Positions 42,477-51,534 of a stretch of 64,000 nucleotides of DNA are shown here, piece after piece. Both the position numbers and the translations under genes were made by a program. Position 1 is the stretch's first letter, and the number at the start of each line of letters is the position of its first letter. The stretch is from Sanguibacter hominis ATCC BAA-789. GTDB taxonomy: Bacteria > Actinomycetota > Actinomycetes > Actinomycetales > Cellulomonadaceae. The stretch is from assembly GCF_012396185.1 (NCBI RefSeq), contig NZ_JAAXOW010000001.1, forward strand, positions 1,302,001-1,366,000, written 5' to 3'. The notes beneath the pieces were generated by a model. It made no database searches. It saw only the letters and a program-made list of their open reading frames with translations, and was not told where the DNA came from.

Positions 42477-43376
42477 ATGATCACCGTGGAGAGACTCACC
42501 AAGCGCTACGGCGGCTTCACCGCCGTCGACGACGTGTCGTTCACCGTCCGCCCCGGACGCGTCACCGGCTTCCTCGGCCCGAACGGGGCCGGCAAGTCCA
42601 CCGCCATGCGGATGATGTGCGGCCTGACCGTGCCCACCGCCGGCACCGCCACCATCCTCGGCAAGCCCTACGCCGCGCTGCCGAACCCGGCGCGGCACGT
42701 CGGCGTCCTGCTCGACGCCTCCGCCCAGCACGCCGGCCGCACCGGCCGCGAGGTCCTCACGCTCGCCGCCATCATGACGGGCGCCGACCGCACGCGGGTC
42801 GACCAGATGCTCGACCTCGTCGGGCTCACCCCCAAGGAGGCCGGCCGCCGCGTCCGCAACTACTCCCTCGGCATGCGCCAGCGGCTCGGCATCGCCGGTG
42901 CGCTGCTCGGTGACCCGCAGGTGCTCATCCTCGACGAGCCCGTCAACGGCCTCGACCCGGCCGGCATCCGCTGGATGCGGTCGCTGCTCGCAGGGTTCGC
43001 AGGGCAGGGCGGCACCGTGCTGCTCTCCTCGCACCTGCTCCTCGAGATGCAGGAGGTCTCCGACGACCTCATCGTCATCGGCGGCGGCAAGATCGTCGCT
43101 CAAGGCTCCAAGGAGGAGCTGCTCAGCGTCCCCGGCTCGGTCGTCGCGTCCCTCGACGACGTCGCGCTCGCGAACGCGCTCGAGCGCGGCGGGTTCGAGG
43201 TGTCGCGCCATGCAGGCGGCGGCCTCGCGACGTCGGCGCAGCCCGAGCAGGTCGGCGTCGTCGCACGCGACGCCGCGATCGCGCTCACGAACCTCTCGCT
43301 CGCGCAGAACCACGGGCTCGAGGAGCTGTTCTTCAACCTGACTGCCGACACCGCACGAGAGGAGGTGGCGGCATGA
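42477..43376 (+). CDS. ABC-2 type exporter, ATP-binding protein
   Basis: 299-aa ATPase of the BcrA/CcmA group used by drug, lantibiotic or lipid exporters. Walker A is GPNGAGKST (about residues 36-44), the signature is YSLGMRQRLGIAGALLGDP, Walker B is VLILDEPVNGLDPAG, and the switch His is in LLSSHLLLEMQEVSDDL. A C-terminal extension (about 215-299) is typical. The ATG at 42477 directly follows a weak -10 (TGCGAT) by 6 bases. It overlaps the permease gene by four bases. The kinase gene is divergent, so envelope-stress or drug-resistance control is plausible. Confidence 0.92.
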   Translation: MITVERLTKRYGGFTAVDDVSFTVRPGRVTGFLGPNGAGKSTAMRMMCGLTVPTAGTATILGKPYAALPNPARHVGVLLDASAQHAGRTGREVLTLAAIMTGADRTRVDQMLDLVGLTPKEAGRRVRNYSLGMRQRLGIAGALLGDPQVLILDEPVNGLDPAGIRWMRSLLAGFAGQGGTVLLSSHLLLEMQEVSDDLIVIGGGKIVAQGSKEELLSVPGSVVASLDDVALANALERGGFEVSRHAGGGLATSAQPEQVGVVARDAAIALTNLSLAQNHGLEELFFNLTADTAREEVAA

Positions 43377-44179
43377 GCACCGCGACCCTGACGACGCCGT
43401 CGGCCAAGGCTGACTGGTCCGTCCCGCCCGCTGGCGCGCCTGGCGTGCCGTTCCTGCGGCTGCTGCACGCCGAGCTGCGCAAGCTCGTCGACACCCGCGC
43501 CGGCCGTGGCCTGCTTATCGCGATCGGCGCGATCACGCTGGTCGGCCTCGGGATCGTCGTGGCCGTCGGAGAAGCCCCGACGCTGACGTTCTGGGAGCTC
43601 GCGAGCGGCGCGTCGTCCATCCAGATGCTCATCCTGCCGGCGCTCGGCGTGCTTGCCGTGACGGGCGAGTGGAGCCAGCGCACCGGCATGACGACGTACA
43701 CGCAGGAGCCCCGACGTGGCCGGGTGAACGTTGCCAAGCTGCTCTCGGCGGTCATCCTGACGCTCGTGTGCACCGTCGCGCTGCTGCTCATGTCGGCGGT
43801 CGCGCACCTCGTCGCCGTCGGCCTCGACCAGACGAGCGCCGACTGGTCCGTCGGGTCCTCCGACATGTTTGCGCTCGTGTTCCTGCAGCTGCTCGTCGTG
43901 GTGCAGGGCGTCGCGTTCGGCATGCTGTTCCTCAGCACGCCCCTCGCGCTCGTCGTGTACTACATCCTGCCGATGGTCTGGTCGCTGCTCGCGCAGCTCG
44001 TGTCCTGGCTGCGGGACAGCGCCCCGTGGATCGACCTCAACACGGCGCTCATGCCGTTGTACGCGGACGAGGGACTGACAGGCCAGCACTGGGCCCAGAT
44101 CGCCGTCACTGTGACGATCTGGATCGTCGTGCCGTACGTCGTCGGGCACCTGCGCATCGTCCGCCGCGAGGTCAAGTAG
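43373..44179 (+). CDS. ABC-2 type exporter, membrane permease
   Basis: 268-aa membrane protein with six predicted helices (about residues 45-65, 82-100, 122-142, 158-180, 187-207 and 240-258). The N-terminus FLRLLHAELRKLVDTRAGRGLLIAIGA is the coupling helix pattern of ABC-2 permeases. The central TGEWSQRTGMTTYTQEPRRGRVNVAKLLSAVI is the usual conserved loop of this subfamily. It is translationally coupled to the ATPase (ATGA overlap). The substrate is unknown. A 10-bp hairpin terminator follows 12 bp after the stop. Confidence 0.9.
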   Translation: MSTATLTTPSAKADWSVPPAGAPGVPFLRLLHAELRKLVDTRAGRGLLIAIGAITLVGLGIVVAVGEAPTLTFWELASGASSIQMLILPALGVLAVTGEWSQRTGMTTYTQEPRRGRVNVAKLLSAVILTLVCTVALLLMSAVAHLVAVGLDQTSADWSVGSSDMFALVFLQLLVVVQGVAFGMLFLSTPLALVVYYILPMVWSLLAQLVSWLRDSAPWIDLNTALMPLYADEGLTGQHWAQIAVTVTIWIVVPYVVGHLRIVRREVK

Positions 44180-44191
44180 CCGAGTCGCGAG

Positions 44192-44218
44192 GGCGGGGCC
44201 CGCACGTCGGGCCCCGCC
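44192..44218 (+). terminator. hairpin terminator after the ABC-2 exporter operon
   Basis: 10-bp stem GGCGGGGCCC / GGGCCCCGCC with a 7-base loop, followed by TT. It lies 12 bp past the permease stop. Confidence 0.8.
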
Positions 44219-44335
44219 TTCGTGCTGCACCGCAGCCGGCCGTCGCAGGGGGACGTCCGGCGTCGCCGCCCCGCCGGCGCTCCCACCTGCCGTGCCGTGC
44301 GGTCGCCGACCCGCCGGCGCTACCCGCTGCTTCGT

Positions 44336-44420
44336 GAGGTAGGGGGTTCTTCGCGAGGTAGGCCGGTGGTCGTGAGGTAGGGCGCTGCATGCCCCTACCT
44401 CACGTGGAGAGCCCTACCTC
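44336..44420. repeat. array D of the 19-bp-period GAGGTAGG inverted repeat family
   Basis: Three exact GAGGTAGG units (44336, 44355, 44374) face two exact CCTACCTC units (44394, 44413) over the 12-base centre GCGCTGCATGCC, all in 19-bp steps (axis 44387.5). The 354-bp gap 44180-44533 holds the exporter terminator, this array and the NUDIX promoter. The rest (44221-44335) shows only GC-rich sequence with no recognisable feature. Confidence 0.9.
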
Positions 44421-44521
44421 GGCAGCTCGCTGTGGCGCGGGGTGGCGCGGGGTGGCGCGGGCGCGCCGGACGACGCGGCCGCGGCGACGAAGTTCGCGGC
44501 GGATCAGGTCGCGGCGGTCGT

Positions 44522-44527
44522 TAGGGT
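44522..44527 (+). promoter_or_regulatory. -10 element TAGGGT of the NUDIX gene
   Basis: TAGGGT ends 6 bases before the ATG at 44534, which has no ribosome site except GTGGTGGG. Leaderless transcription is likely. Confidence 0.55.
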
Positions 44528-44533
44528 GGTGGG

Positions 44534-44950
44534 ATGCGCACGCTCGTCATCTCCGCCGTCTGCTTCCGGGACGAGCAAGGCCGCATCCTCACGGTCCGCA
44601 AGCGCGGTACGTCGAAGTTCATGCTGGTGGGAGGCAAGCTCGAGCCGGGCGAGGATCCCGCCACGGCGGCTGTCCGTGAGGTGGCGGAGGAGGTCGGTCT
44701 GGAGATCCGCCTCGACGAGCTCGAGCTGCTGGGAGCATTCGACTCCGACGCCGCGAACGAGACCGACACCCGGATCGCGTCCACGGTCTACCTCGCGCCC
44801 CTTCCTGAGGGAGCGACGCCGGAGGCCGCCGCCGAGATTGCCGAGCTGGCGTGGCTCGACCCCGCGACGGCGTCCGCCCGCGACGATCTTGCCCCGCTGC
44901 TCCAGCACCACGTCATCCCCGTGCTGGACGGGCTCGTCGCCGGGCGCTGA
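44534..44950 (+). CDS. NUDIX hydrolase
   Basis: 138-aa single-domain NUDIX protein. The Nudix box GKLEPGEDPATAAVREVAEEVGLE (about residues 33-57) fits GX5EX7REUXEEXGU fully, with the metal-binding REVAEE glutamates intact. The preceding VRKRGTSKFMLVGG fits the MutT/NUDT-like branch. It removes a nucleoside-linked diphosphate; house-cleaning of an oxidised or unusual nucleotide is the usual role. Substrate is not predictable. It is a lone gene with a leaderless promoter, after array D. Confidence 0.92.
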   Translation: MRTLVISAVCFRDEQGRILTVRKRGTSKFMLVGGKLEPGEDPATAAVREVAEEVGLEIRLDELELLGAFDSDAANETDTRIASTVYLAPLPEGATPEAAAEIAELAWLDPATASARDDLAPLLQHHVIPVLDGLVAGR

Positions 44951-45038
44951 GCCGGGAGCCCGTGCCGCGCGACCTGCCCCACACCCCTCCGGGAACCGAC
45001 GCGGCGCCTCGCACCCGCGACCAGGCGGCGCGGAACGC

Positions 45039-45968
45039 TCAGCGAGCTCGGAGCGCCGGCCGAGGTGTGTGAGGGATCGGCCCGGGCGCTGCCCGGAGAA
45101 CTCGGGCGACCAGCAGCTCAGGGCTCCGGAGGTCCTCCTTCGTGACGCGCACGAGGCGCCACCCCGCCTCCGTAAGTGCGTCAGCGCGCCGCTTCTCACG
45201 GATGAACGTCTCCTGCTCAGCGCCCGCGTACTTCGAGCGTCCGTCGTACTCGATGAGGAGTCGCCAGGCCTCCCACCCCATGTCGGCCCGGAACCGGCCG
45301 AGATGCGTGCGCACCTCGAGCTGCGTCGTCGGGCGGGGGAGCCCGGCGGCCAGCACGATCAACCGCGTGCAGCTCTCCCCCGGGGACTCCGCGCCGGCAT
45401 CGGCGCAGGCGAGGAGCTCTCGCGCCAGCCGGACCCCGCGACAGCCCACGCGCTCCTCGAGAAGCGCAGAGACCTCCGCCAGGTTCAGACCTGCGCGCAG
45501 GGCGGCGTCGACGACGACGAGGCCCTCGGCGGGTGACGACGTCATGGCGCAGTCGGCGACCGTCCGCGGGAGCGTCGTGACAGGCAGGCCGCCGACCTGG
45601 GTGCGCTGCCCGTGCGGCACGACCGCGACGTGCCGGGCGACCGGTGCGCCCCGCCGCACGCTCGACCTCGTCGGCGACGTCACGTGGATCCTCGACCCGG
45701 AGCGCCAGCTGGGCAGGTCCCACGGGAGCGCCGCGGTCGTGTGGGAGAAGCAGGCGTGTGGTGCGAGCGTCTGGCTCAGCGCGACCAGGGTGGCCCGGAG
45801 CTCGCGTTCGCGGCGTTCGTGCGTATCCATGCCGGCCGGGTGCGCCTCCATCGAGGCGCCGCGCCTGAGCCGGATCCACTCCCCGCTCCGGCGCCGGACG
45901 GCGACGTCGGAGGGCAGGTGGTCCCGGCTGAATCGGACGGTCGAGATGGTGCGCGTGCCCTGGCTCAT
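45039..45968 (-). CDS. DUF559 / AbiEi-like protein with a restriction-endonuclease-like C-terminus
   Basis: 309 aa. The N-terminal half (residues 15-200) includes a winged-helix-like segment (DHLPSDVAVRRRSGEWIRLRRGA) and the block ACFSHTTAALPWDLPSWRSGSRIHVTSPTRSSVRRGAPVARHVA. TTLPRTVADCAMTSSPAEGLVVVDAALRAG follows, as in actinobacterial AbiEi/type-IV-antitoxin-like proteins. The C-terminal half is DUF559, a PD-(D/E)XK nuclease relative. It has ESCTRLIVLAAGLPRPTTQLEV, then AWRLLIEYDGRSKY (E-x-D) and EKRRADALTEAGWRLVRVT. The nuclease core residues look present, although activity of the family is unproven. No toxin gene is adjacent. Such genes are common, often multi-copy, in Micrococcales. Confidence 0.82.
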   Translation of the reverse strand: MSQGTRTISTVRFSRDHLPSDVAVRRRSGEWIRLRRGASMEAHPAGMDTHERRERELRATLVALSQTLAPHACFSHTTAALPWDLPSWRSGSRIHVTSPTRSSVRRGAPVARHVAVVPHGQRTQVGGLPVTTLPRTVADCAMTSSPAEGLVVVDAALRAGLNLAEVSALLEERVGCRGVRLARELLACADAGAESPGESCTRLIVLAAGLPRPTTQLEVRTHLGRFRADMGWEAWRLLIEYDGRSKYAGAEQETFIREKRRADALTEAGWRLVRVTKEDLRSPELLVARVLRAAPGPIPHTPRPALRAR

Positions 45969-46116
45969 GGGCACAGAGTTGTCACGTGAACGGTGCGCCG
46001 TGCGGTCGTGAGACTCGGGCTGTGGGTCCACCCCCTGGTGTTGGACGCCGTGGGCAGGCAGCCGCGACCAGTCGCCCGGGGCGGCCGCCCGGGCCGCGCG
46101 GGCCACCCGTGTCGCG

Positions 46117-46220
46117 AGGTAGGGGGCTCGACGCGAGGTAGGGCCGTCGAACGCCCTACCTCGAGGGGGAGGGCCTACCTCGAGAGGGAGGGCCTACCTC
46201 GAGAGGGAGGGCCTACCTCG
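46117..46220. repeat. array E of the 19-bp-period GAGGTAGG inverted repeat family
   Basis: Two exact GAGGTAGG units (46117, 46136) face four exact CCTACCTC units (46156, 46175, 46194, 46213) over a 12-base centre, all 19 bp apart. The last two spacers are identical (GAGAGGGAGGG) and the first differs by one base. So the right arm has grown by copying a unit plus spacer. The gap 45969-46304 (336 bp) otherwise holds only GC-rich sequence without a recognised feature. The array lies just past the aminopeptidase 3' end and upstream of the DUF559 gene. Confidence 0.9.
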
Positions 46221-46304
46221 GTGCAGGGCCGGGCGGACGTGCGCACAGCGCGGGGGGCGCCTCAGCGCGGGGCACCTCAGCACCGGGCGCTGAGCCCGGT
46301 CGCG

Positions 46305-47588
46305 TCAGACGCCCGCGTAGAAGGCGCCGATCGCACCCGACAGCGCGACGACGTCGCGCACGTGGATCAGCTCGCGCGCGGAGTGCATCGACAGCAGGGG
46401 CGCACCGACGTCGACCGTGCGGATGCCGAGACGCACCGACGTGATCGGGCCGATCGTCGAGCCGCACGGGACCGTGTTGTTCGAGACGAACGCCTGCGGC
46501 TGCGTGCCGGCAGCCTCGCACGCGCGCGCCCACAGGGCCGCGCCGTGCGCGTCGGACGCGTAGCGCTGGTTCGCGTTGATCTTGAGCAGCGGGCCGCCGC
46601 CGGGCACCGGGTGGTGCGTCGGGTCGTGCCGCTCGGCGTAGTTCGGGTGCACGGCGTGGCCGACGTCGCTCGACACGCACCACGACGCGGCGTACATGCG
46701 GGCGAGCTCCTCCGTCGTGCCGCCCGACAGGCGCGCGGTCACGTCGGCGAGGAACGGTCCGGCCGCGCCCGAGCGGGACTCCGACCCGATCTCCTCGTGG
46801 TCGAACGCCGCGAGGACGCTGATGTGGTCCGCGTCGTCGGGCGCGCCGAGGAGCGCGACGAGGCCCGCGTGGACGGACGTGAGGTTGTCCATGCGGGGCG
46901 CCGCGAACAGGGTGCGGCCGGCGCCGAAGCGCGCGGGCGGGGCCGTGTCGACGGTGATGACGTCGTGGCCGACGACGTCGCTCGCCGCGACCCCTGCGAT
47001 GCTCGCGAGGAGCTCGAGGACGTCACGCTCGGCCACGGGGCCGTCGTCGCCGTCGACGCCGAACACGGGCTGCATGTGGCGCTGCTTGTCGAGCTTGAGA
47101 CCGTCGTTCGACGACCGGTCCAGGTGGATCGCGAGCTGCGGGACGCGCAGCATCGGGCCCGTGCGCACGAGGTGCTCGGCGCCGTCGCGCGTCACGAGGC
47201 GGCCGCCGAGCTCGAGCTCGCGGTCGAGCCACGAGTTGAGCAGCGGCCCGCCGTAGACCTCGACGGCGGCCTGCAGCCAGCCGTGCGACACGGTCGTCGG
47301 TGCGGGCTTGAGCTTGAGGCCCGGGGAGTCCGTGTGCGCGCCGAGGATGCGCAGCGGGGTGGTGGGGCCCGACGACGCGGGACGCACCCACGCGATGATC
47401 GCGCCGTCGCGCACGACGTACGCGCGTACGTGCCCGGCGACGTCCCAGGCGGCTGCCTCGTCGAGGCGCGTGAAGCCCGCGTCGTCGAGCCGGCGGGCCA
47501 CTTCGGCGGCGGCGTGGAAGGACGACGGCGACGCTGAGATGAAGCGGGCGAAGTCGTCGATGTGCGCGTCCAGGTTCTGCGAGGTCAT
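46305..47588 (-). CDS. apeB: M18 family aminopeptidase
   Basis: 427-aa metallopeptidase of the aspartyl aminopeptidase family (M18), which removes N-terminal, often acidic, residues. Metal and catalytic residues are all visible: His in LGAHTDSPGLKLKP, Asp in APRMDNLTS, the glutamate pair in AFDHEEIGSESRSGA, Asp in CVSSDVGHAVHPNYAERHDP, and the last His in LLSMHSARELI. The length is normal for the bacterial branch (about 430). Cytoplasmic, dodecameric in relatives. Lone gene between the 964-aa membrane protein and array E. Confidence 0.94.
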   Translation of the reverse strand: MTSQNLDAHIDDFARFISASPSSFHAAAEVARRLDDAGFTRLDEAAAWDVAGHVRAYVVRDGAIIAWVRPASSGPTTPLRILGAHTDSPGLKLKPAPTTVSHGWLQAAVEVYGGPLLNSWLDRELELGGRLVTRDGAEHLVRTGPMLRVPQLAIHLDRSSNDGLKLDKQRHMQPVFGVDGDDGPVAERDVLELLASIAGVAASDVVGHDVITVDTAPPARFGAGRTLFAAPRMDNLTSVHAGLVALLGAPDDADHISVLAAFDHEEIGSESRSGAAGPFLADVTARLSGGTTEELARMYAASWCVSSDVGHAVHPNYAERHDPTHHPVPGGGPLLKINANQRYASDAHGAALWARACEAAGTQPQAFVSNNTVPCGSTIGPITSVRLGIRTVDVGAPLLSMHSARELIHVRDVVALSGAIGAFYAGV

Positions 47589-47627
47589 GCGTCTATCCAA
47601 GCACTCGGTCCTCCGGCGCACCGGCAC

Positions 47628-50522
47628 TCAGGTCCCGGCAGCCGGAGCGTGCAGGGTTGCGACGACCGGCGGCGTCGCGCCGCGGACGCGCAGCCGTGCC
47701 AGGACCTCGTCGAGCGCACGGTGGTAGGCGACCGTGCGCGGGTAGCCCGAGTGGGTCGCGACGGAGAAGAGGTAGGTGGTGCGGTCGTCCTCCTCCGCGA
47801 GGCGGTCGACGTCGTTCGGTGCGTATCCCCACGCGGGGAAGCCGAGGTAGTCGCTGCGCCGCCACAGGCTGACCCAGGCGGGCGGGCCAGTCCGGCCGCC
47901 GTGGAGCCGGCTCGTGAGCGCGCCCGTGAGCGGCGTCGCCGTCGCGGAGCCCTCGGCGATCTCGCGACCCCACGGGTCGGTGGCGAAGGCGCCGGGCGGC
48001 TTGCACGGCGGGACGCCGAGCGTCGCGGGGCCGAGGAGGTCGGGCAGGAATCGGCCGAAGTACGGGCGCACCTGGACGCCGTAGGTCAGCAGCCCGACGT
48101 CGTCCCACCCGTCCTCGTCCCGGGCGAACAGGGCGGCGATCGTCAGGAGCGCCCCGAGGCTGTGCGCGGACACGACGACGACCCGCCGCTTCCCCCGCTC
48201 CCCGCCGGTCAGCCACGCGTCGATGCGGCCGCGCAGCTCGGGGACGGCTCGCTCGGCGTAGCACGGCGGGCCGAACGGGTGGGCGGCGCGCGGGAGGAAG
48301 CAGAGGATGTCCCACACGATCCCGAGGGGCCGGGTCACGCCGCCGGTCCCGCTCGCTGCGACCATCGACCCGACGACGAGGAGCGCGACGGCGCCGACCG
48401 CCGCCACGGGGAGCGCGGCCTGCGTGGGTGTGAGGTTGAGGAGGATCGGGGCCCACTGCGCGCGCACCTCGACGAGCGAGGCGACGTCGTCGGCGGCCGT
48501 GACGGAACGCGCCTCGGTGAGCAGAGTGAGGACGAGGACGACGAAGGACAGCGCTGCGATCGTCCCGAGGATCACCTCGGCCCGTTGCAGCTCGGCGGCG
48601 TTGCGCCGCGCCGTGAGGATGCGGGCGAGCGCTCGCGGGGTGAGGTCAGCATCGCCCGGGTTCGGGTAGCGCTTGCCGCGCGGTTCGAGCGGGGCGCGGC
48701 TGAGCGCGCGCCGCACGCCCATCCCGATGAGCACGACGACGGTTGCTGCGACGACGAGGAGCGTCGCCGTCGCGAACTCGACGTAGGCGGCCGGCGCGGC
48801 GACGCGTACGGCGGGCGCGGGCGACGTCGGGACGACGTCGAAGACGGGGCCGCCCTTCCAGGCGGCCTCTGCGGCGGTGGCGTGCTCGGGCGGGACGGCG
48901 AGCCGTGCGCCGTCGGCCGGGCCGTTGAGGTAGGCGGCGGTGCCCGAGACGAGGAGGGAGCAGAGCACCATCGACGTGGCGGTCGCGAGGAGGAGGAAGA
49001 CGCCAGGGCCCGCTCCGCGCCATCCTTCGTGCCGCCGTGCGGTCTTGCGGGGCCGGAGGAGCGCCGTGGTCGTGCGGAGGGCGATCGCCAGCAGCAGCGC
49101 GGCGCCGACCGCCTCGAGCCACCCGCTCAGCCGCACGTCGCCGACCGTGAGGTCCATCGCTGCGGCCGTGAGCGCGACGGTCGCGAGGACGGCTGCCCAG
49201 ATGGTCGTCCAGGGGCGGCGGCTGTCGCGCCACGCGAGGGCGCTGACCGCGAGCACGAGGAGCAGGGCGACGAGCGCCGTGGGCGCGACCATGAGGCTGG
49301 ACAGCTCGCTGCCGAGACGGGGGTCGTGGACGGCGCCGTCCGCGGGGAGGGCCCACAGGCGGGCGAGCGTGCCTGCGAACATGATCGAGACGGCGACGAG
49401 GTAGGAGACGGCGGCGCCGGCGTGGCGGTGGGCGGTCGTGCTCCGGCGCGCGGGGGCGGGCACGTCGACGGACGCCGCGGAGTCGACGGCGAGCCGGTGG
49501 CCGACGAGGACGAGCAGCACGACGGCGACGACGAGCAGGACGAGGAAGTCAGGCTCGCGGGTCGTCGTCCTCAGGCATGCGGCGTCGGTGATCGTGCGGA
49601 TGTCGCGGCACGCCCAGACGCCCCCGAAGACGCGGTCCCACGCGACGATCCCGACGAGGAGCGCGAGCGCGCCGGCGACGTGCAGGAGGGTGCTCGCCAG
49701 GGTGAGGCGTGCGTGGCTCCAGAACCCGGGGGTCGCGAGGAGGACCGCCGACGAGGGTGTCCGAGACCCGGGCGACGTAGCTGTCGCGTGCCGTGCTGAG
49801 GTGCGTTCCTCGTACCGGACCCGCCCGAGGCTGCTGAGCAGCCAGAGAAGGACGACGAGGACCGCGACCGCGACGAGCACGAGCGCGGTGCGTTGACCGG
49901 GCGTGCGGCTGGCGAGCGCCTTGAGGGAGTCGGGCAGCTGGGTGCAGACGGCGGCGACCGGCTGGTCGGGGCTCATGCCTGTGCTCGGGAGCGACGGGAG
50001 GGGGCGGAAGCACTGCGAGGCCACGAGGGAGAGCCCGACGGTCGCGAACGACGAGACGGTGAGGAGAGTGAGCAGCAGGCCGTAGAGGCGCACGGCGATC
50101 GCGGTCCCGCGGCTGGCTCTGCTCGCTCTGGTGTCGCCCTGCCGGCCCGGGTGGATCGGACGGGCCCAGTACGCGGTGTTGGCCAGGCCGAACGGGAGGA
50201 CGAGGGTCCAGGCGGCTCGGGCGGCCCCGCGGGCGACGGCGCCCAGCGCATCGCCGAGGGGCAGGTTGGTCGCGCGCGCCATGGCACCCCACGAGTAGGC
50301 CTCGCGCGTGACGTCCGACCGTTGGCGGTGGCGATGGTCCGGGGGGCGTGCGACCGCTTCGGCGCGGGCCTCGGCGGTGGGCGTCCAGAAGCTGCCGAGG
50401 TCGTCGCCGTCGGCGCGCTCGATCTTGTCGGCGGGAAGGTCGAGCATGCTGGTCGGTGGCGTGTTGGAGACACCGTGCACGCGCAGCTCGAGGATCTCGG
50501 TCTTCGCTCGGTTCTTCGCCAT
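47628..50522 (-). CDS. large membrane protein with split alpha/beta-hydrolase-like motifs, function unknown
   Basis: 964 aa starting at the ATG at 50522. The N-terminal 90 residues are soluble and carry ILELRVHGVSNTPPTSML (His16 in an HG oxyanion-type motif near a strand, as at the start of lipases). About nine to eleven membrane helices follow (roughly residues 135-430 and 520-720) with several extracytoplasmic loops. The C-terminal part has GKRRVVVVSAHSLGALLTIAAL, a nucleophile-elbow-like AHSLG with Ser788, and later VATHSGYPR as a possible His. So a serine-hydrolase fold seems to be split by, or wrapped around, a membrane domain. I know no characterised relative; an annotation as plain hypothetical would be fair. 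Confidence 0.75.
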   Translation of the reverse strand: MAKNRAKTEILELRVHGVSNTPPTSMLDLPADKIERADGDDLGSFWTPTAEARAEAVARPPDHRHRQRSDVTREAYSWGAMARATNLPLGDALGAVARGAARAAWTLVLPFGLANTAYWARPIHPGRQGDTRASRASRGTAIAVRLYGLLLTLLTVSSFATVGLSLVASQCFRPLPSLPSTGMSPDQPVAAVCTQLPDSLKALASRTPGQRTALVLVAVAVLVVLLWLLSSLGRVRYEERTSARHATATSPGSRTPSSAVLLATPGFWSHARLTLASTLLHVAGALALLVGIVAWDRVFGGVWACRDIRTITDAACLRTTTREPDFLVLLVVAVVLLVLVGHRLAVDSAASVDVPAPARRSTTAHRHAGAAVSYLVAVSIMFAGTLARLWALPADGAVHDPRLGSELSSLMVAPTALVALLLVLAVSALAWRDSRRPWTTIWAAVLATVALTAAAMDLTVGDVRLSGWLEAVGAALLLAIALRTTTALLRPRKTARRHEGWRGAGPGVFLLLATATSMVLCSLLVSGTAAYLNGPADGARLAVPPEHATAAEAAWKGGPVFDVVPTSPAPAVRVAAPAAYVEFATATLLVVAATVVVLIGMGVRRALSRAPLEPRGKRYPNPGDADLTPRALARILTARRNAAELQRAEVILGTIAALSFVVLVLTLLTEARSVTAADDVASLVEVRAQWAPILLNLTPTQAALPVAAVGAVALLVVGSMVAASGTGGVTRPLGIVWDILCFLPRAAHPFGPPCYAERAVPELRGRIDAWLTGGERGKRRVVVVSAHSLGALLTIAALFARDEDGWDDVGLLTYGVQVRPYFGRFLPDLLGPATLGVPPCKPPGAFATDPWGREIAEGSATATPLTGALTSRLHGGRTGPPAWVSLWRRSDYLGFPAWGYAPNDVDRLAEEDDRTTYLFSVATHSGYPRTVAYHRALDEVLARLRVRGATPPVVATLHAPAAGT

Positions 50523-50666
50523 GGTCGCCTCGCGCGTCCGCGGCGCCGCTCGTGCCAACCTGCACGGCCGGAGCGGCTCCGGCTGTCCCTGTTGTCCGGA
50601 ATGTACCTCTGGGTCCCGGTGGCGACCAGGGTGGTCGTGCTCGTCCGGGATGTCAGAGGTGCGCCG

Positions 50667-50672
50667 TACCGT
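50667..50672 (+). promoter_or_regulatory. -10 element TACCGT of the flavin monooxygenase gene
   Basis: TACCGT ends 6 bases before the ATG at 50679. The same hexamer and spacing occur before the TetR gene at 40378. Confidence 0.55.
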
Positions 50673-50678
50673 CGCGGC

Positions 50679-51521
50679 ATGAGACATGCGTTCGTGGGCA
50701 GCTACGGCTCGGCCGACCAGATCGTCGAGATGGCGGTCGAGGCTGAGCGGGCGGGGTGGGATGCCTTCTTCACGTGGGACGGCATCACGATCGGTGAGGT
50801 CGACACGTTCGACCCGTGGGTGCTGCTCGGCGCGATCGCGGTGCGCACCGAGCGCATCCGCCTCGGCGCGCAGGTGTTCTCCCTCGCCCGGAGGCGGCCG
50901 TGGAAGGTCGCGCGTGAGTCCGTGACGGTCGATCAGCTCTCGCACGGTCGGCTGATCATGCCCGTGGGGCTCGGCGCGGTCGAGGACGGTGGCTACTCGC
51001 GCGTCTCTGGCGAGGTCACGTCCGCGCGGGAGCGTGCCGAGCGGCTCGACGACTGCCTCGACGTCCTCGCCAAGGCGTGGACGGGCGAGAAGTTCAGCCA
51101 CGACGGACCGGTCTACCAGGCGACGGACGTCGTCTTCCGGCCGCGTCCCGTGCAGGAGCCGCGCATCCCGGTGTGGGCGGTCGGGCTGTGGCCTGCGCCC
51201 AGGTCGATGCGCAGGGCAGCCCGCTGGGACGGCGTGATCGTCCAGCCGCGCGAGGAGGACCCGTTCGCGCCCGCGACGCCGGAGCACGTGCGACGCGTCG
51301 TCGCGTGGTTGGGCGAGCACCTGCCGGAGCGGGACCCGGCGGCGCCACCGTTCGACGTCGTGGTCGAGGGGGTCTCCGTCGACGACCGGTCCGCGGCGGT
51401 GGAGCGCGTCGCGGCGCTCGAGGAGGCAGGGGCGTCGTGGTGGGTCGAGTCCCGGTGGGACGTCGAGCGTGACACGCCGGAGGCCCTCCTCGCGCGGATC
51501 CGTCAGGGGCCGCCGCGGTGA
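50679..51521 (+). CDS. LLM class flavin-dependent oxidoreductase
   Basis: 280-aa luciferase-like monooxygenase fold. Blocks are MAVEAERAGWDAFFTWDGITIGEVDTFDPWVLLGAIAVRTERIRLGAQVFSLARRRPWKVARESVTVDQLSHGRLIMPVGLGA and the FMN/F420-binding YSRVSGE region. RIPVWAVGLWPAPRSMRRAARWDGVI follows. The group includes F420-dependent enzymes in actinobacteria, so either FMN or F420 may be the cofactor. The alternative start far upstream is shadow of the divergent membrane protein. Leaderless promoter. The substrate is unknown. Confidence 0.9.
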   Translation: MRHAFVGSYGSADQIVEMAVEAERAGWDAFFTWDGITIGEVDTFDPWVLLGAIAVRTERIRLGAQVFSLARRRPWKVARESVTVDQLSHGRLIMPVGLGAVEDGGYSRVSGEVTSARERAERLDDCLDVLAKAWTGEKFSHDGPVYQATDVVFRPRPVQEPRIPVWAVGLWPAPRSMRRAARWDGVIVQPREEDPFAPATPEHVRRVVAWLGEHLPERDPAAPPFDVVVEGVSVDDRSAAVERVAALEEAGASWWVESRWDVERDTPEALLARIRQGPPR

Positions 51522-51534
51522 CGCCGGGGACGCG

